Assembly (NCBI RefSeq): GCF_008386695.1 | Contig: NZ_VUOC01000001.1 | Coordinates: 1 to 64,000 of the forward strand | DNA: 64,000 bases | Direction: 5' to 3' | DNA from: Chitinophaga agrisoli | GTDB taxonomy: Bacteria > Bacteroidota > Bacteroidia > Chitinophagales > Chitinophagaceae | Shown: positions 47,635 to 55,710 of the stretch, one piece after another | Numbering within the stretch: the stretch's first letter is position 1 | Layout of the letters: each line of letters begins with the position of its first letter | The notes under the pieces: model-generated | What the model was told of the DNA's origin: nothing | Seen by the model: the letters and a program-made list of their open reading frames with translations, nothing else | Database searches by the model: none | Position numbers and translations under genes: made by a program

Positions 47635-47979
47635 ATGTTAGTTACATCTGCCGCTTTACTCATTGCCGTAGCGTTGGTAGTTTTTGGCATCAGCTACTAC
47701 TACTTTACTACCCGCCACAGGGAGCGGATGACCCTGTTGGAAAAAGGCCTGGCGCCCGATTATTTTAAAGGTACCGGTAGTTATCTGTCTTTTGTGCTTA
47801 TCCTGGGAGTTGTCAGCATTGGTATTTCTCTGGGTATTCTTACCGGTTCGATCTTACAATCTGTTACGATAAGAGTTATACGGGAATCTGCATTTCCTGC
47901 TTCCATCTTCCTGTTCCTGGGAATCAGCTTACTGGTATCTTACTATCTCCTCTCCCAGATACAAAATAAACGGAAATGA
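47635..47979 (+). CDS. Small membrane protein (DUF6249-like)
   Basis: The 114 residues have three membrane segments (about 3-22, 50-74 and 85-106). Between the first and second lies RHRERMTLLEKGLAPDYFK, a motif shared with small Bacteroidota membrane proteins of the DUF6249 type that usually accompany an ECF sigma gene. The gene is divergent from the sigma gene and carries a matching ECF promoter, so it is probably part of that regulon. The function is unknown. Its stop overlaps the start of the beta-lactamase remnant by 4 bp. Confidence 0.75.
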   Translation: MLVTSAALLIAVALVVFGISYYYFTTRHRERMTLLEKGLAPDYFKGTGSYLSFVLILGVVSIGISLGILTGSILQSVTIRVIRESAFPASIFLFLGISLLVSYYLLSQIQNKRK

Positions 47980-48422
47980 GGTTACTGTTATTGGCCATCC
48001 TGGGCCTTTTAGCCAGTACCATTTACCTGGGCCAAAATCCGGAGCGGGCGATAGCTGTCATTGCAGACAGTATTTTTCCAAAGAAGGCCCCGGGGCGTTG
48101 TACTGGCAGTTAAAGACGGCAAGACCGTTTACCCCACCGCCTTTGGCAAAGCCGGTCTTGAATTGGGCGCTGATATGGATCCGGGCAATATTTTCCGGAT
48201 TGGATCCATTACCAAACAATTTACCGCCTGCGCCATCCTGCGGCTGGCGGAAGCGGGTAAATTATCCCTCCAGGACAAAAAGGAGATACTGCCTTACGCT
48301 CCGGATAAGTTCTTTGCGAAGGAAATTGACGCCCCTATCGTTTTTGACATTGATGAGCATGGCCATGTAATAGGGCTGACAAAATACAGAACGGTGAAAT
48401 GCAGGCGAAGCGGCTTCAATGA
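47976..48422 (+). pseudogene. Broken serine beta-lactamase-like gene
   Basis: The ATG at 47976 opens a signal-like segment (MRLLLLAILGLLASTIYLG) that runs out of frame near 48091, where one base seems lost. The next frame carries VLAVKDGKTVYPTAFGKAG and the active-site motif IGSITKQFTAC (Ser-X-X-Lys). After LSLQDKK the sequence jumps to the family's C-terminal segment DAPIVFDIDEHGHVIGLT, so over 200 central residues are gone. Near 48390 a second one-base loss breaks the frame; the restored frame reads QNGEMQAKRLQ and stops at 48422. Two frameshifts plus a large deletion make this clearly dead. Confidence 0.85.
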
Positions 48423-48464
48423 ATTATCTTTAATCTTATAATACTATTTTGATCTAGACCTGCA

Positions 48465-49358
48465 ATGGTTATATCCGACATCCAATCTGACATCCGGGCC
48501 ATCGAAGAAGATGCTGCGCTCCATACAGCAACAAATTTTGACAACCGGGCAAATGCGATAGATTTTATTGATTTTCATATCATAGACCGGATCGACGGTT
48601 TACTGCAAACTGCTCCGTTAGAAGAACTTGCCGTATTAAGACAACGTGCCGTGGCGTTAAAATCCTCACTGGAAGCAGTGGATACAACCCTGTTCGCGCA
48701 GCTACGGGAGCAGATCCGGCGTAAGGTCTATACAGGACCGGCTTTCCTGGAGATGATCCGCAGTTACACCGCTAATGATATTGATCAGCAGGCGGAAATA
48801 GGTTACGACAACCTTGATATTTTTATCAACCGGTTATTATCTGACCAGGATGCGCCTGCCCCCACTATGGCGGTAGAACCGGAGATGGTATTCTATCAGA
48901 AAACACCCGCCAGGATCATATTTGAGATGATGGAATTGGCGCAGTTACAACCAGGAGATGTTTTCTTTGACCTGGGATCCGGTTTGGGCCAGGTGGCCAT
49001 TCTCGCGCATCTGATCAGCGGGGTTAGTGCCAGCGGTATTGAATATGAGCCCGCTTATTGCAGTTATGCGAATACCTGTGCGGAACAGCTAAATCTGAAC
49101 GATGTGCGTTTTATCCCTATCAATGCCCTCCAGGCGGATTACGCTGCCGGAAACGTATTCTTTATGTATACGCCTTTTGAAGGAGCCATGTTGCAGAGCG
49201 TACTGGACATATTGCAGGCGGAAGCGCAGCGAAAAACCATTACCATCTTTAGTTACGGGCCCTGCTCGTCCCATGTGGCGCGCCAATCCTGGCTCAGTTG
49301 CATAAATGGGGAAGGGGACGATCTGTATAAATTATATGAGTTCAGGAGCGTGATGTAA
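48465..49358 (+). CDS. SAM-dependent methyltransferase-like protein
   Basis: The 297-residue protein has a helical N-terminal half (1-145) and a Rossmann methyltransferase domain. Motif I is VFFDLGSGLGQVAILA (about 165-180), the acidic loop after strand 2 is GIEYEPAYC, and later VFFMYTPFEG takes the place of the motif IV strand. The layout resembles DOT1-like and small-molecule methyltransferases; the substrate is unknown. It lies 43 bp after the beta-lactamase remnant and is followed by a 163-bp gap. Confidence 0.8.
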   Translation: MVISDIQSDIRAIEEDAALHTATNFDNRANAIDFIDFHIIDRIDGLLQTAPLEELAVLRQRAVALKSSLEAVDTTLFAQLREQIRRKVYTGPAFLEMIRSYTANDIDQQAEIGYDNLDIFINRLLSDQDAPAPTMAVEPEMVFYQKTPARIIFEMMELAQLQPGDVFFDLGSGLGQVAILAHLISGVSASGIEYEPAYCSYANTCAEQLNLNDVRFIPINALQADYAAGNVFFMYTPFEGAMLQSVLDILQAEAQRKTITIFSYGPCSSHVARQSWLSCINGEGDDLYKLYEFRSVM

Positions 49359-49521
49359 CCCTTCTAATGTCCAGTGAATAATATCCATATTCTTACTATA
49401 CCTCACAACCGGCATTTAATCTCCCAGCCTTTACTAACAAATTTGTAGGCGCCTTACAATTGACTGTACCCTCCTTAAAATCAGCCGGTACGCGCTACTT
49501 TGCCGGGAAATTCTGAACATC

Positions 49522-50274
49522 ATGGATCTGTATTTAAAAGGTAAAACGGCCGTTATAAGTGGCGGCAGCCAGGGACTTGGCCGGGCCATTGCAAAAGAAC
49601 TGGCCATGGAGGGCGTGCAGGTATTTGTTACTGCGAGGAACAAAGCATTATTGGATAATTTCAAAACGGAAGTAGTGGCCGCGGGCGGCGCGGAGCCGGC
49701 TATATTCGTACAGGATTTTGCCGCGCCGGAGGCGCCGCAACAGATCGCCGCGGCGGCGTTAGCCAGCCTGGGACATGTTGATATCCTGGTTAACAATACC
49801 GGCCGTAGTCAGCCATTGGATGTTATAGGCCCGGATGCGGCATGGGAAGATTCCATGACGCTGGATTTTAACCGCCACCGGCAGCTCACGCAACAGCTGC
49901 TGCCTCAATTTATGGCCCGTAAACAGGGCGCTATCCTAAACATTGCCAGCACCTATGAATTGCGGACTATTAATGCTTCGGCCGTAGCCAAAGCGGCTGT
50001 AATTGTGTGGTCCAAACAGCTTGCCGGGTCGCTGGGGCAATATGGTATCCGGGTCAATTGCCTGCAGCCTGGGCTTATAGATACGGAGAATATACGGCGG
50101 TTCTTTCCGGGAGAAAAGCGCCGGCAATTTGCCGAGCAAGAGATACCGCTGGGTGATTTTGGCGAGCCGCAGGATGTGGCCAATATGGCTGCTTTCCTGG
50201 TATCGCCCCGGGCGCGGTATATAACGGGTACGGTAGCGACTGTAGATGGTGGGATGCGGCATTATCCATTCTGA
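49522..50274 (+). CDS. SDR-family protein lacking the catalytic tyrosine
   Basis: The 250-residue protein has the SDR cofactor motif ISGGSQGLGRA (12-22) and NNTG (91-94, usually NNAG). The active-site serine is in NIAST. The canonical Tyr-x-x-x-Lys reads SAVAK, so Ser153 replaces the tyrosine while Lys157 remains. A tyrosine at 145 (STYELRT) sits near the site and might substitute. The C-terminus is standard (YITGTVATVDGG). Either an altered mechanism or a binding-only role is possible. A terminator follows at 50293. Confidence 0.82.
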   Translation: MDLYLKGKTAVISGGSQGLGRAIAKELAMEGVQVFVTARNKALLDNFKTEVVAAGGAEPAIFVQDFAAPEAPQQIAAAALASLGHVDILVNNTGRSQPLDVIGPDAAWEDSMTLDFNRHRQLTQQLLPQFMARKQGAILNIASTYELRTINASAVAKAAVIVWSKQLAGSLGQYGIRVNCLQPGLIDTENIRRFFPGEKRRQFAEQEIPLGDFGEPQDVANMAAFLVSPRARYITGTVATVDGGMRHYPF

Positions 50275-50292
50275 CCACCGGATAATAAAAAT

Positions 50293-50314
50293 AGGCTGGC
50301 CAAATGGCCAGCCT
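50293..50314 (+). terminator. Terminator after the SDR gene
   Basis: AGGCTGGCC pairs with GGCCAGCCT around an AAAT loop, followed by AATAATTTTC. It lies 19 bp beyond the stop. Confidence 0.75.
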
Positions 50315-50343
50315 AATAATTTTCTTCAGTATATTGTAATGAT

Positions 50344-50832
50344 TTGAATAATCCGAAACTCACATATACAGCTGCATTAGTGCTTTCTGTTGCCCTTTTT
50401 ATAATAGGGCAGACTTTCTTTGACAGCATCTTCACGTTTTTTGAGCCACATATTGATGGTATTTCATTTCAAATAACGGAATTAGGCGCTATCGTAAAAA
50501 CCTCCATCCTTTTTTCACTACTGCTGGCACTTATTCCTCTTCTGCTGGTATTAACCTGGAGATCAGGTAAGATCCATTCAACCGGTAAAAGAATTGCGTC
50601 CGTTATTACTGTATTGCTGTTTATAAGCCTGGCGATCTTTATCCGGCAGTATTTTGTAAAAATGTACTTTACAAGGATCGTCAAACCGGCATTACTTACA
50701 AGCGATAACACCACTATAGGCTACCCGATCGATCCGGTCAATTTCGTGTATTATATGTGCGGCGGCCTGCTGCTGGGACTGATCCTTGCTTATTTTATGT
50801 TCCGGAACAAAGCGAAGGTTACTGCTTTTTAG
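50344..50832 (+). CDS. Four-segment membrane protein of unknown function
   Basis: The frame opens with TTG at 50344 (MNNPKLTYTAALVLSVALF); the first in-frame ATG comes only near the middle, so a TTG start is most likely. The 162 residues contain four membrane segments (about 8-27, 48-70, 84-103 and 135-155). No family is recognised. The stop overlaps the end of the glycine-zipper lipoprotein gene on the other strand by 14 bp. Confidence 0.6.
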   Translation: MNNPKLTYTAALVLSVALFIIGQTFFDSIFTFFEPHIDGISFQITELGAIVKTSILFSLLLALIPLLLVLTWRSGKIHSTGKRIASVITVLLFISLAIFIRQYFVKMYFTRIVKPALLTSDNTTIGYPIDPVNFVYYMCGGLLLGLILAYFMFRNKAKVTAF

Positions 50833-51274
50833 CTTCTTTTTTCTTTTTCTCATGATCTACGATGGCGCCAATACCAGCACCCATGCCTGCGCCTACTACC
50901 GTACCGATTGCAGCGCCTTTCAGGTGATCTTTGTTAACGATGGCTCCGGTCACTGCCCCTGCGCCTGCACCTACTACTGCGCCTTTAGCGGTATGGCTCC
51001 AGCCTTTTTTCTTTGCGGGCGTGGTGGTAGTGGTGGCTGTATTATCGGTAGTGGTGGTATTGTCAGCAGTTGTAGCGTTGTCGCTATTGGAAACGTTTTG
51101 GCTTTTTTTAGCATGGCTGCTTTTTGCTTCCTTGATGGAATCAAGCACCTGTTGTTTGACAGTGGCTGCGGTAATTGAATCTTTCTTTGCGCTTTCTATG
51201 GCTTCATGGTCTGCGTTGTTTGCGCAGGAAAAGAGTATGGTTGTTGCAGCAAAGGCGATCAATAATTGTTTCAT
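50819..51274 (-). CDS. Glycine-zipper lipoprotein
   Basis: The 151-residue protein starts with a lipoprotein signal ending in ILFSC (Cys17). A helical part and a Thr/Asn-rich linker (about 62-85) lead to a glycine-zipper segment KGAVVGAGAGAVTGAIV repeated as GAAIGTVVGAGMGAGIGAIV, then a lysine-rich tail. Such YMGG/Gly-zipper domains insert in or cross membranes and help to anchor outer-membrane proteins. It is a single gene. Confidence 0.8.
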   Translation of the reverse strand: MKQLLIAFAATTILFSCANNADHEAIESAKKDSITAATVKQQVLDSIKEAKSSHAKKSQNVSNSDNATTADNTTTTDNTATTTTTPAKKKGWSHTAKGAVVGAGAGAVTGAIVNKDHLKGAAIGTVVGAGMGAGIGAIVDHEKKKKEAKKQ

Positions 51275-51750
51275 GGTCTTGAAATTTTAGAATATAAGTT
51301 GATTTTGGGTGAGGAATGGCTAAAATTATGCCATTGTGAAGTTGAAAGGGAGGGATGACAGGCAAAAACTCATATTATATGTTGGAATACAATAACTAAG
51401 AATTATTAAAAAATAATAAATAGTAGGGGAATTAGTCGTTTTGGCAGGCATTGAAAAGGCGGCGGCCTTAGGGGAGGGAGGATAATTGGAGCTCACCAGA
51501 TTGCCAAATAGAGCTCAAAAAGTCCCAAATTTGAGCTTGAAATCGATGTTAGATGAGCTTGAATTCTGTACGCCCTATCACGGTAGTGAAACAGCTCAAA
51601 ATCTACAATTTCTTAAAATAAGGCAATAAAAATTATATAACAATTTGATATTCATCACAATAAAATGCATCAATTATTAAGTAAATGCATGAATTTTGAC
51701 GAAATTTCATGCACTTTTAGAATTATTCTTAATTTTGAGGAAAGTAATTA
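51275..51750. other. AT-rich intergenic region before the AbiE module
   Basis: These 476 bases are markedly AT-rich compared with the surroundings. No gene is seen. The motif GAGCT(C/T) recurs about five times between 51489 and 51600. The part from 51660 on holds the probable AbiE operator and promoter. Confidence 0.6.
51666..51737 (+). promoter_or_regulatory. Operator half-sites and -7 element of the AbiE module
   Basis: Three TGCAT-type half-sites are spaced 20 bp apart: TGCATCAA (51666-51673), TGCATGAA (51686-51693) and the inverted TTCATGCA (51706-51713). The last two form a perfect 8-bp inverted repeat with a 12-base spacer. TAATTTTG (51730-51737) matches TAnnTTTG, 13 bp before the ATG. 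AbiEi antitoxins repress their own operon, so these are good operator candidates. Confidence 0.55.
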
Positions 51751-52320
51751 ATGGTGCAGAAATTTCAGCAATTCAAAAGCCACCTCAAAAAGGGCGGACT
51801 TTACAAAAGGTCTGAATTGGAGAAGTGGTCCAATTCAGTGGACAGAGATCTCTCCAAGCTGGTCTCTGAAGGAACGTTGACTAAAGTTGGACCAGGTCTT
51901 TACTACGTTGCCATATATAATGCATTTGGTGTACAATTGCCTTCCGATGAATCATTGGTTAAGAAATTCCTGGACGATGACAATTTCCTGATCACGTCCT
52001 ATAATATTTATAACAAATTAAGCTTGGGTACGACCCAATTATACAATAACAAGGTTGTCTATAACCATCTGCGCAGTGGCGACATAATCTTGGGAAATCG
52101 GACATTCACTTTTAAAAAGAAATCTTCCTTTCCCAAAAAGGCTTCTGAAGCGTTCATTATAGTCGATTTAGTAAATAACTTAGACCAATTGGCCGAAGAC
52201 CAGCCCCAGGTTTTAGAAAAAGTTCAACGGAAAATTAAAGATATGGATACTAAAGCGCTGGACGATGCCCTACACAAATATGGTACTGCCAAAACCCGTA
52301 AACTTTTGACTTTGGCCTAA
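51751..52320 (+). CDS. AbiEi-type antitoxin, type IV toxin-antitoxin system
   Basis: The 189-residue protein starts with a winged-helix segment (YKRSELEKWSNSVDRDLSKLVSEGTLTKVGPGLYY, about 18-53) typical of AbiEi-like antitoxins, and then a C-terminal region with NKVVYNHLRSGDIILGNRTF. It precedes the AbiEii-like toxin gene by 12 bp in the standard antitoxin-toxin order. AbiEi neutralises the toxin's effect and represses the promoter. Base composition is AT-rich, unlike the GC-richer neighbours, which suggests horizontal transfer. Confidence 0.8.
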   Translation: MVQKFQQFKSHLKKGGLYKRSELEKWSNSVDRDLSKLVSEGTLTKVGPGLYYVAIYNAFGVQLPSDESLVKKFLDDDNFLITSYNIYNKLSLGTTQLYNNKVVYNHLRSGDIILGNRTFTFKKKSSFPKKASEAFIIVDLVNNLDQLAEDQPQVLEKVQRKIKDMDTKALDDALHKYGTAKTRKLLTLA

Positions 52321-52332
52321 ATCTTTCCATGC

Positions 52333-53307
52333 ATGGCTGTTTATCTTCATCAAAGAAAAGATTTTTTTGACCTCATCAGAACCCTGGCCGCAGAAATGGG
52401 AATACAAGAAACCCTGATCGAAAAGGACTATTGGATCATGCATGTGCTCCACAGTCTCAAAGCCCAGGGTTTTGTATTTGAACTTAAAGGCGGCACTTCC
52501 CTGTCAAAAGGTTTCAAGTTAATCGACCGATTTTCCGAAGATATCGATCTGCATATCAGCCCCCCTAAAAAATTCACTGAGGAAACGGGAATCGTAATCA
52601 ACGAAAACCCCAAAAATGATAAGCAGGCGACTTTTGACAACAGAAAAATATTCTTCGACTGGCTGGCAGCAAATATCCATATCGACGGCATCGTTGAAGT
52701 GCTTAGGGATACGGATTTTGATGACATACAGAAATATCGCAGCGGTGGAATCCGATTAAAATACGAGAGCCCGTTCGAGAGTATTGGTGATCTGAAAGAT
52801 GGAGTTTTATTGGAAGCCGGCTTTGCACAAGTAACTCCTAACTCACCCATCGATATCAGTTCCTGGATGTATGATAAAGCAACTTCCGTTAAACTAAACA
52901 TCGCAGACAGTCGCGCCATGCGCATTGCTTGTTACCATCCGGGGTATACATTCGTGGAAAAACTACAGACTGTTGTCACCAAATACCGTAATGAAACACA
53001 AGGTGATCGCAAAGGCCCTATCGTCAATTTTATGCGCCAATACTATGATATATTCAAGTTGTTGCAGACCGATCTGATTCAGGCATTTATTAAGACTGAC
53101 GAATACCAGCACCACAAGGATGTTTGGTTTTCAAAAGCGGATAAGGAAATACCTCTCTTCGAAAACCCAGCATTACTATTACCAGACGAAAAACTGATGA
53201 AAGACTTCAGAAAACGATATCAGGGCACTGCGAAACTTTATTATAACGGGCAACCAGACTTCGATGAAATGGTCAAATATATCCGAACTTTTGTGGACAA
53301 ACTATAG
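52333..53307 (+). CDS. AbiEii/AbiGii-family nucleotidyltransferase toxin
   Basis: The 324 residues show the AbiEii nucleotidyltransferase core: IEKDYWIMHVL (about 29-39), ELKGGTSLSKG (50-60) and RFSEDIDL (66-73) with Asp70 and Asp72 as metal ligands. The later FVEKLQTVVTKYR is also typical. Toxins of this family transfer nucleotides to RNA targets such as tRNA acceptor ends and halt growth, giving phage abortive infection. All core residues look intact. It is in an operon with the AbiEi-like antitoxin and lies next to two tRNA genes. Confidence 0.88.
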   Translation: MAVYLHQRKDFFDLIRTLAAEMGIQETLIEKDYWIMHVLHSLKAQGFVFELKGGTSLSKGFKLIDRFSEDIDLHISPPKKFTEETGIVINENPKNDKQATFDNRKIFFDWLAANIHIDGIVEVLRDTDFDDIQKYRSGGIRLKYESPFESIGDLKDGVLLEAGFAQVTPNSPIDISSWMYDKATSVKLNIADSRAMRIACYHPGYTFVEKLQTVVTKYRNETQGDRKGPIVNFMRQYYDIFKLLQTDLIQAFIKTDEYQHHKDVWFSKADKEIPLFENPALLLPDEKLMKDFRKRYQGTAKLYYNGQPDFDEMVKYIRTFVDKL

Positions 53308-53350
53308 CTATCGCTAGAACCGCTTTATACCCATAACCTCCGTGCACACA

Positions 53351-53384
53351 AAGAAGCCTTACAGCATCCACTGTAAGGCTTCTT
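53351..53384 (-). terminator. Hairpin downstream of tRNA-Pro
   Basis: AAGAAGCCTTACAG (53351-53364) and CTGTAAGGCTTCTT (53371-53384) form a perfect 14-bp stem with a 6-base loop, 6 bp past the tRNA-Pro 3' end. It can also serve the convergent AbiE operon. Confidence 0.8.
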
Positions 53385-53389
53385 GATCG

Positions 53390-53464
53390 TCGGGGCGGCA
53401 AGATTCGAACTTGCGACCTCCTGCTCCCAAAGCAGGCGCGATAACCGGGCTACGCTACGCCCCG
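53390..53464 (-). tRNA. tRNA-Pro (anticodon TGG)
   Basis: Read on the minus strand, the acceptor stem is CGGGGCG/CGCCCCG with discriminator A. The anticodon stem CCTGC/GCAGG encloses TTTGGGA, giving TGG, and the T loop is TTCGAAT. The length is 75 nt and CCA is not encoded. It is probably co-transcribed with tRNA-Ser 44 bp upstream. Confidence 0.95.
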
Positions 53465-53508
53465 AATCCGGTAAAAAAAGCCTGAAGAAAAATCCTCAAA
53501 CCTTTTTG

Positions 53509-53597
53509 CGGTGAGAGAGGGATTCGAACCCTCGGTACAGTGTTACCCGTACGACGGTTTAGCAAACCGTTCCTTTCGGCCACTCAGGCATCTCACC
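53509..53597 (-). tRNA. tRNA-Ser (anticodon GCT)
   Basis: On the minus strand the acceptor stem is GGTGAGA/TCTCACC with discriminator G. The anticodon stem ACGGTTT/AAACCGT surrounds GCT, a long variable arm follows (GTCGTACGGGTAACACTGTACC), and the T loop is TTCGAAT. At 89 nt it is a class II tRNA, as expected for serine. Confidence 0.95.
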
Positions 53598-53732
53598 GTC
53601 CCGTGAAGGGGCTGCAAAAATAGCAATAATTTAGAATTATCCAAAAGCATTTACTGATTTTTGCTGAAAGCCTTTCCCCACCCAATCGTTTACCCATAAT
53701 TTTTTATATTTATCAGCTAAACACATCCTTTC

Positions 53733-55382
53733 ATGCAAACCAGCTATCGTCTGTTACTGATAGTTGCCGTGGCCCTGGGCGCCTGCAATAGCAACCCAGG
53801 GAAAAATGCGGCAGCCGTCGATGACTCTACCGCCCTCAAAGCCATTACTGAAGAGGGCTTTACCAAACACCTACAGGTATTGGCCTCAGATTCTTTCGAG
53901 GGCCGTAAGCCTTTTACACCCGGCGAGGATAAAACCATCCAATACCTGCAGGCGCAATTTAAAGCGCTGGGACTGCAACCGGGCAACGGAGACAGCTACG
54001 TACAGGAAGTACCCATGGTGGAGATCACCTCCAAACCTACCGGCGCACTGGAGTTCAAAGGCAAAGGCGGTAAGCTCTCCCTCGCCTACCTGGATGATTA
54101 TGTAGCCACTACCCGCCGCGTGCAGCCGCAGGTGCAGCTGAATAACAGTGAGCTGGTATTTGCCGGTTATGGCATCGTAGCGCCGGAATACAACTGGAAC
54201 GATTATGCCGGTCTGGATGTAAAAGGCAAAACGGTGGTTGTAATGGTAAATGATCCCGGATTTACAGACAGCACACTGTTTAAGGGCCATACCATGACCT
54301 ACTACGGCCGCTGGACCTATAAATATGAAGAAGCAGCGCGTCAGGGCGCTGCGGGCGTGATCATCATCCACGATACCGCGCCGGCCAGCTATCCCTGGGC
54401 GGTGGTAAGAAGCGGCTGGTCTGGCGCTAAGCTGTACCTGCAAACAGAAGATAACGGGCAATCCCGCGCTGCGATGGAAGGCTGGATCACGCTGGATGCC
54501 GCCAAAAAGCTGTTTAAGCTGGCCGGCGTGTCCGATACCCTGCTGCAAAGCGCACAGCATCCGGGCTTTAAACCGGTACCGCTGCCGGTGACCGCATCCG
54601 TAACGATCAACAACCAACTGAAGAAATCCACTTCTCATAACGTGCTGGCCGTATGGCCGGGCGCTACCCGTCCGCAGGAATATATTATCTATTCTGCGCA
54701 CTGGGATCACCTGGGTATTGGCGAAGCCATTAAGGGTGATTCCATCTACAATGGCGCGGCAGATAATGCTACCGGCACAGTAGCCCTGCTGGAAATTGCC
54801 GGCGCATTTACCAAACTGGCGCAGCACCCGGCTCGCTCCATCCTTTTCATCGCCCTTACCGGCGAAGAACAAGGGCTGCTGGGATCTGAATATTATGCTA
54901 CCCATCCGGTATATGCCAAGGATAGCACGGTGGCAGATATCAATATGGACGTTCTGAATACCTATGGCCGCACCAAAGATATCACCATCGTTGGTCAGGG
55001 CCAGTCAGACCTGGATGATTATGCAGAACGGGCAGCCGCCAAACAAGGGCGCACCGTATCTCCCGAAGATCATCCCTCCGCAGGACATTTCTTCCGTTCT
55101 GACCATTTCAATTTTGCCAAAGTAGGTATCCCCGCCCTGTATGCCGGCAGTGGCACTATGTCCCTGACACACGATACCGCCTGGGCCAAGATGAAAACAG
55201 AAGAATATGGACGCGACCGCTACCACTCTCCTTTTGACCAGTTTGACAGCACCTGGGAACTGGATGGTATGGTAGAAGACGCTCAGCTGTTATTTGACAT
55301 CGGGCATGTGCTGAGCAATGAAGAGACCTTCCCTAAATGGAAACAGGGCTCTGAGTTCAAAGCAGCGCGGGAAAAGAAATAA
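53733..55382 (+). CDS. M28-family metallopeptidase lipoprotein with PA domain
   Basis: The 549-residue protein has a lipoprotein signal ending in LGAC (Cys18). A protease-associated (PA) domain lies at about 135-230 (YYGRWTYKYEEAARQGAAGVIII). The M28 zinc peptidase core follows: SAHWDHLG (first His/Asp), GAADNATGT (bridging Asp), TGEEQGLLGSEYY (catalytic Glu and a Glu ligand), NMDVLN, and SDHFNFAKVGIPAL (His ligand). All metal ligands are visible. It is likely an aminopeptidase or dipeptidase in the periplasm or on the outer membrane. It is a single gene. Confidence 0.92.
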   Translation: MQTSYRLLLIVAVALGACNSNPGKNAAAVDDSTALKAITEEGFTKHLQVLASDSFEGRKPFTPGEDKTIQYLQAQFKALGLQPGNGDSYVQEVPMVEITSKPTGALEFKGKGGKLSLAYLDDYVATTRRVQPQVQLNNSELVFAGYGIVAPEYNWNDYAGLDVKGKTVVVMVNDPGFTDSTLFKGHTMTYYGRWTYKYEEAARQGAAGVIIIHDTAPASYPWAVVRSGWSGAKLYLQTEDNGQSRAAMEGWITLDAAKKLFKLAGVSDTLLQSAQHPGFKPVPLPVTASVTINNQLKKSTSHNVLAVWPGATRPQEYIIYSAHWDHLGIGEAIKGDSIYNGAADNATGTVALLEIAGAFTKLAQHPARSILFIALTGEEQGLLGSEYYATHPVYAKDSTVADINMDVLNTYGRTKDITIVGQGQSDLDDYAERAAAKQGRTVSPEDHPSAGHFFRSDHFNFAKVGIPALYAGSGTMSLTHDTAWAKMKTEEYGRDRYHSPFDQFDSTWELDGMVEDAQLLFDIGHVLSNEETFPKWKQGSEFKAAREKK

Positions 55383-55394
55383 AGATTTCAGTAT

Positions 55395-55448
55395 AATGCG
55401 TAAGGGGTGAACAACAGGCATACTGCCTATGTTCACCCCTTACGCATT
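55395..55448 (+). terminator. Long hairpin after the peptidase gene
   Basis: A perfect 18-bp stem pairs 55395-55412 with 55431-55448. Its 18-base loop contains a second small stem (AGGCA/TGCCT, 55416-55420 with 55424-55428). No T-run follows, so termination is likely but not certain. Confidence 0.65.
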
Positions 55449-55710
55449 TAATACCGGCCTGAACGGGGATGATACATAAGACTAACTCATGGAACAAAAA
55501 TTAACTATGAGGCTAAAAACTGGCATTTCGGGCAAATACAGCCCTAAAAAGCACCGTCTTGCCCGGGAAAATGGCAGATTTAACGTTTTCTACACATTAT
55601 TAATGCAAATCAAAACGTTATCTTGTTGAAGGAGCCGGATCCTTGTCCGGCTCAGGACACTATACGCGGACTATCACTATCACTTACCTATACCCTCTTA
55701 AACACCTGGA
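55449..55710 (+). other. Leader region of the desaturase gene
   Basis: No gene is seen. The stretch is AT-rich at 55570-55625 and holds no full TAnnTTTG element that I could find. Cold- or lipid-dependent control of the desaturase could act here, but nothing specific is visible. Confidence 0.4.

Noticed and set aside
51275-53390. A tRNA-integrated mobile element with attachment sites
   Set aside because: No integrase gene and no second copy of the tRNA-Pro 3' end could be found; only AT-rich composition and position suggest transfer.
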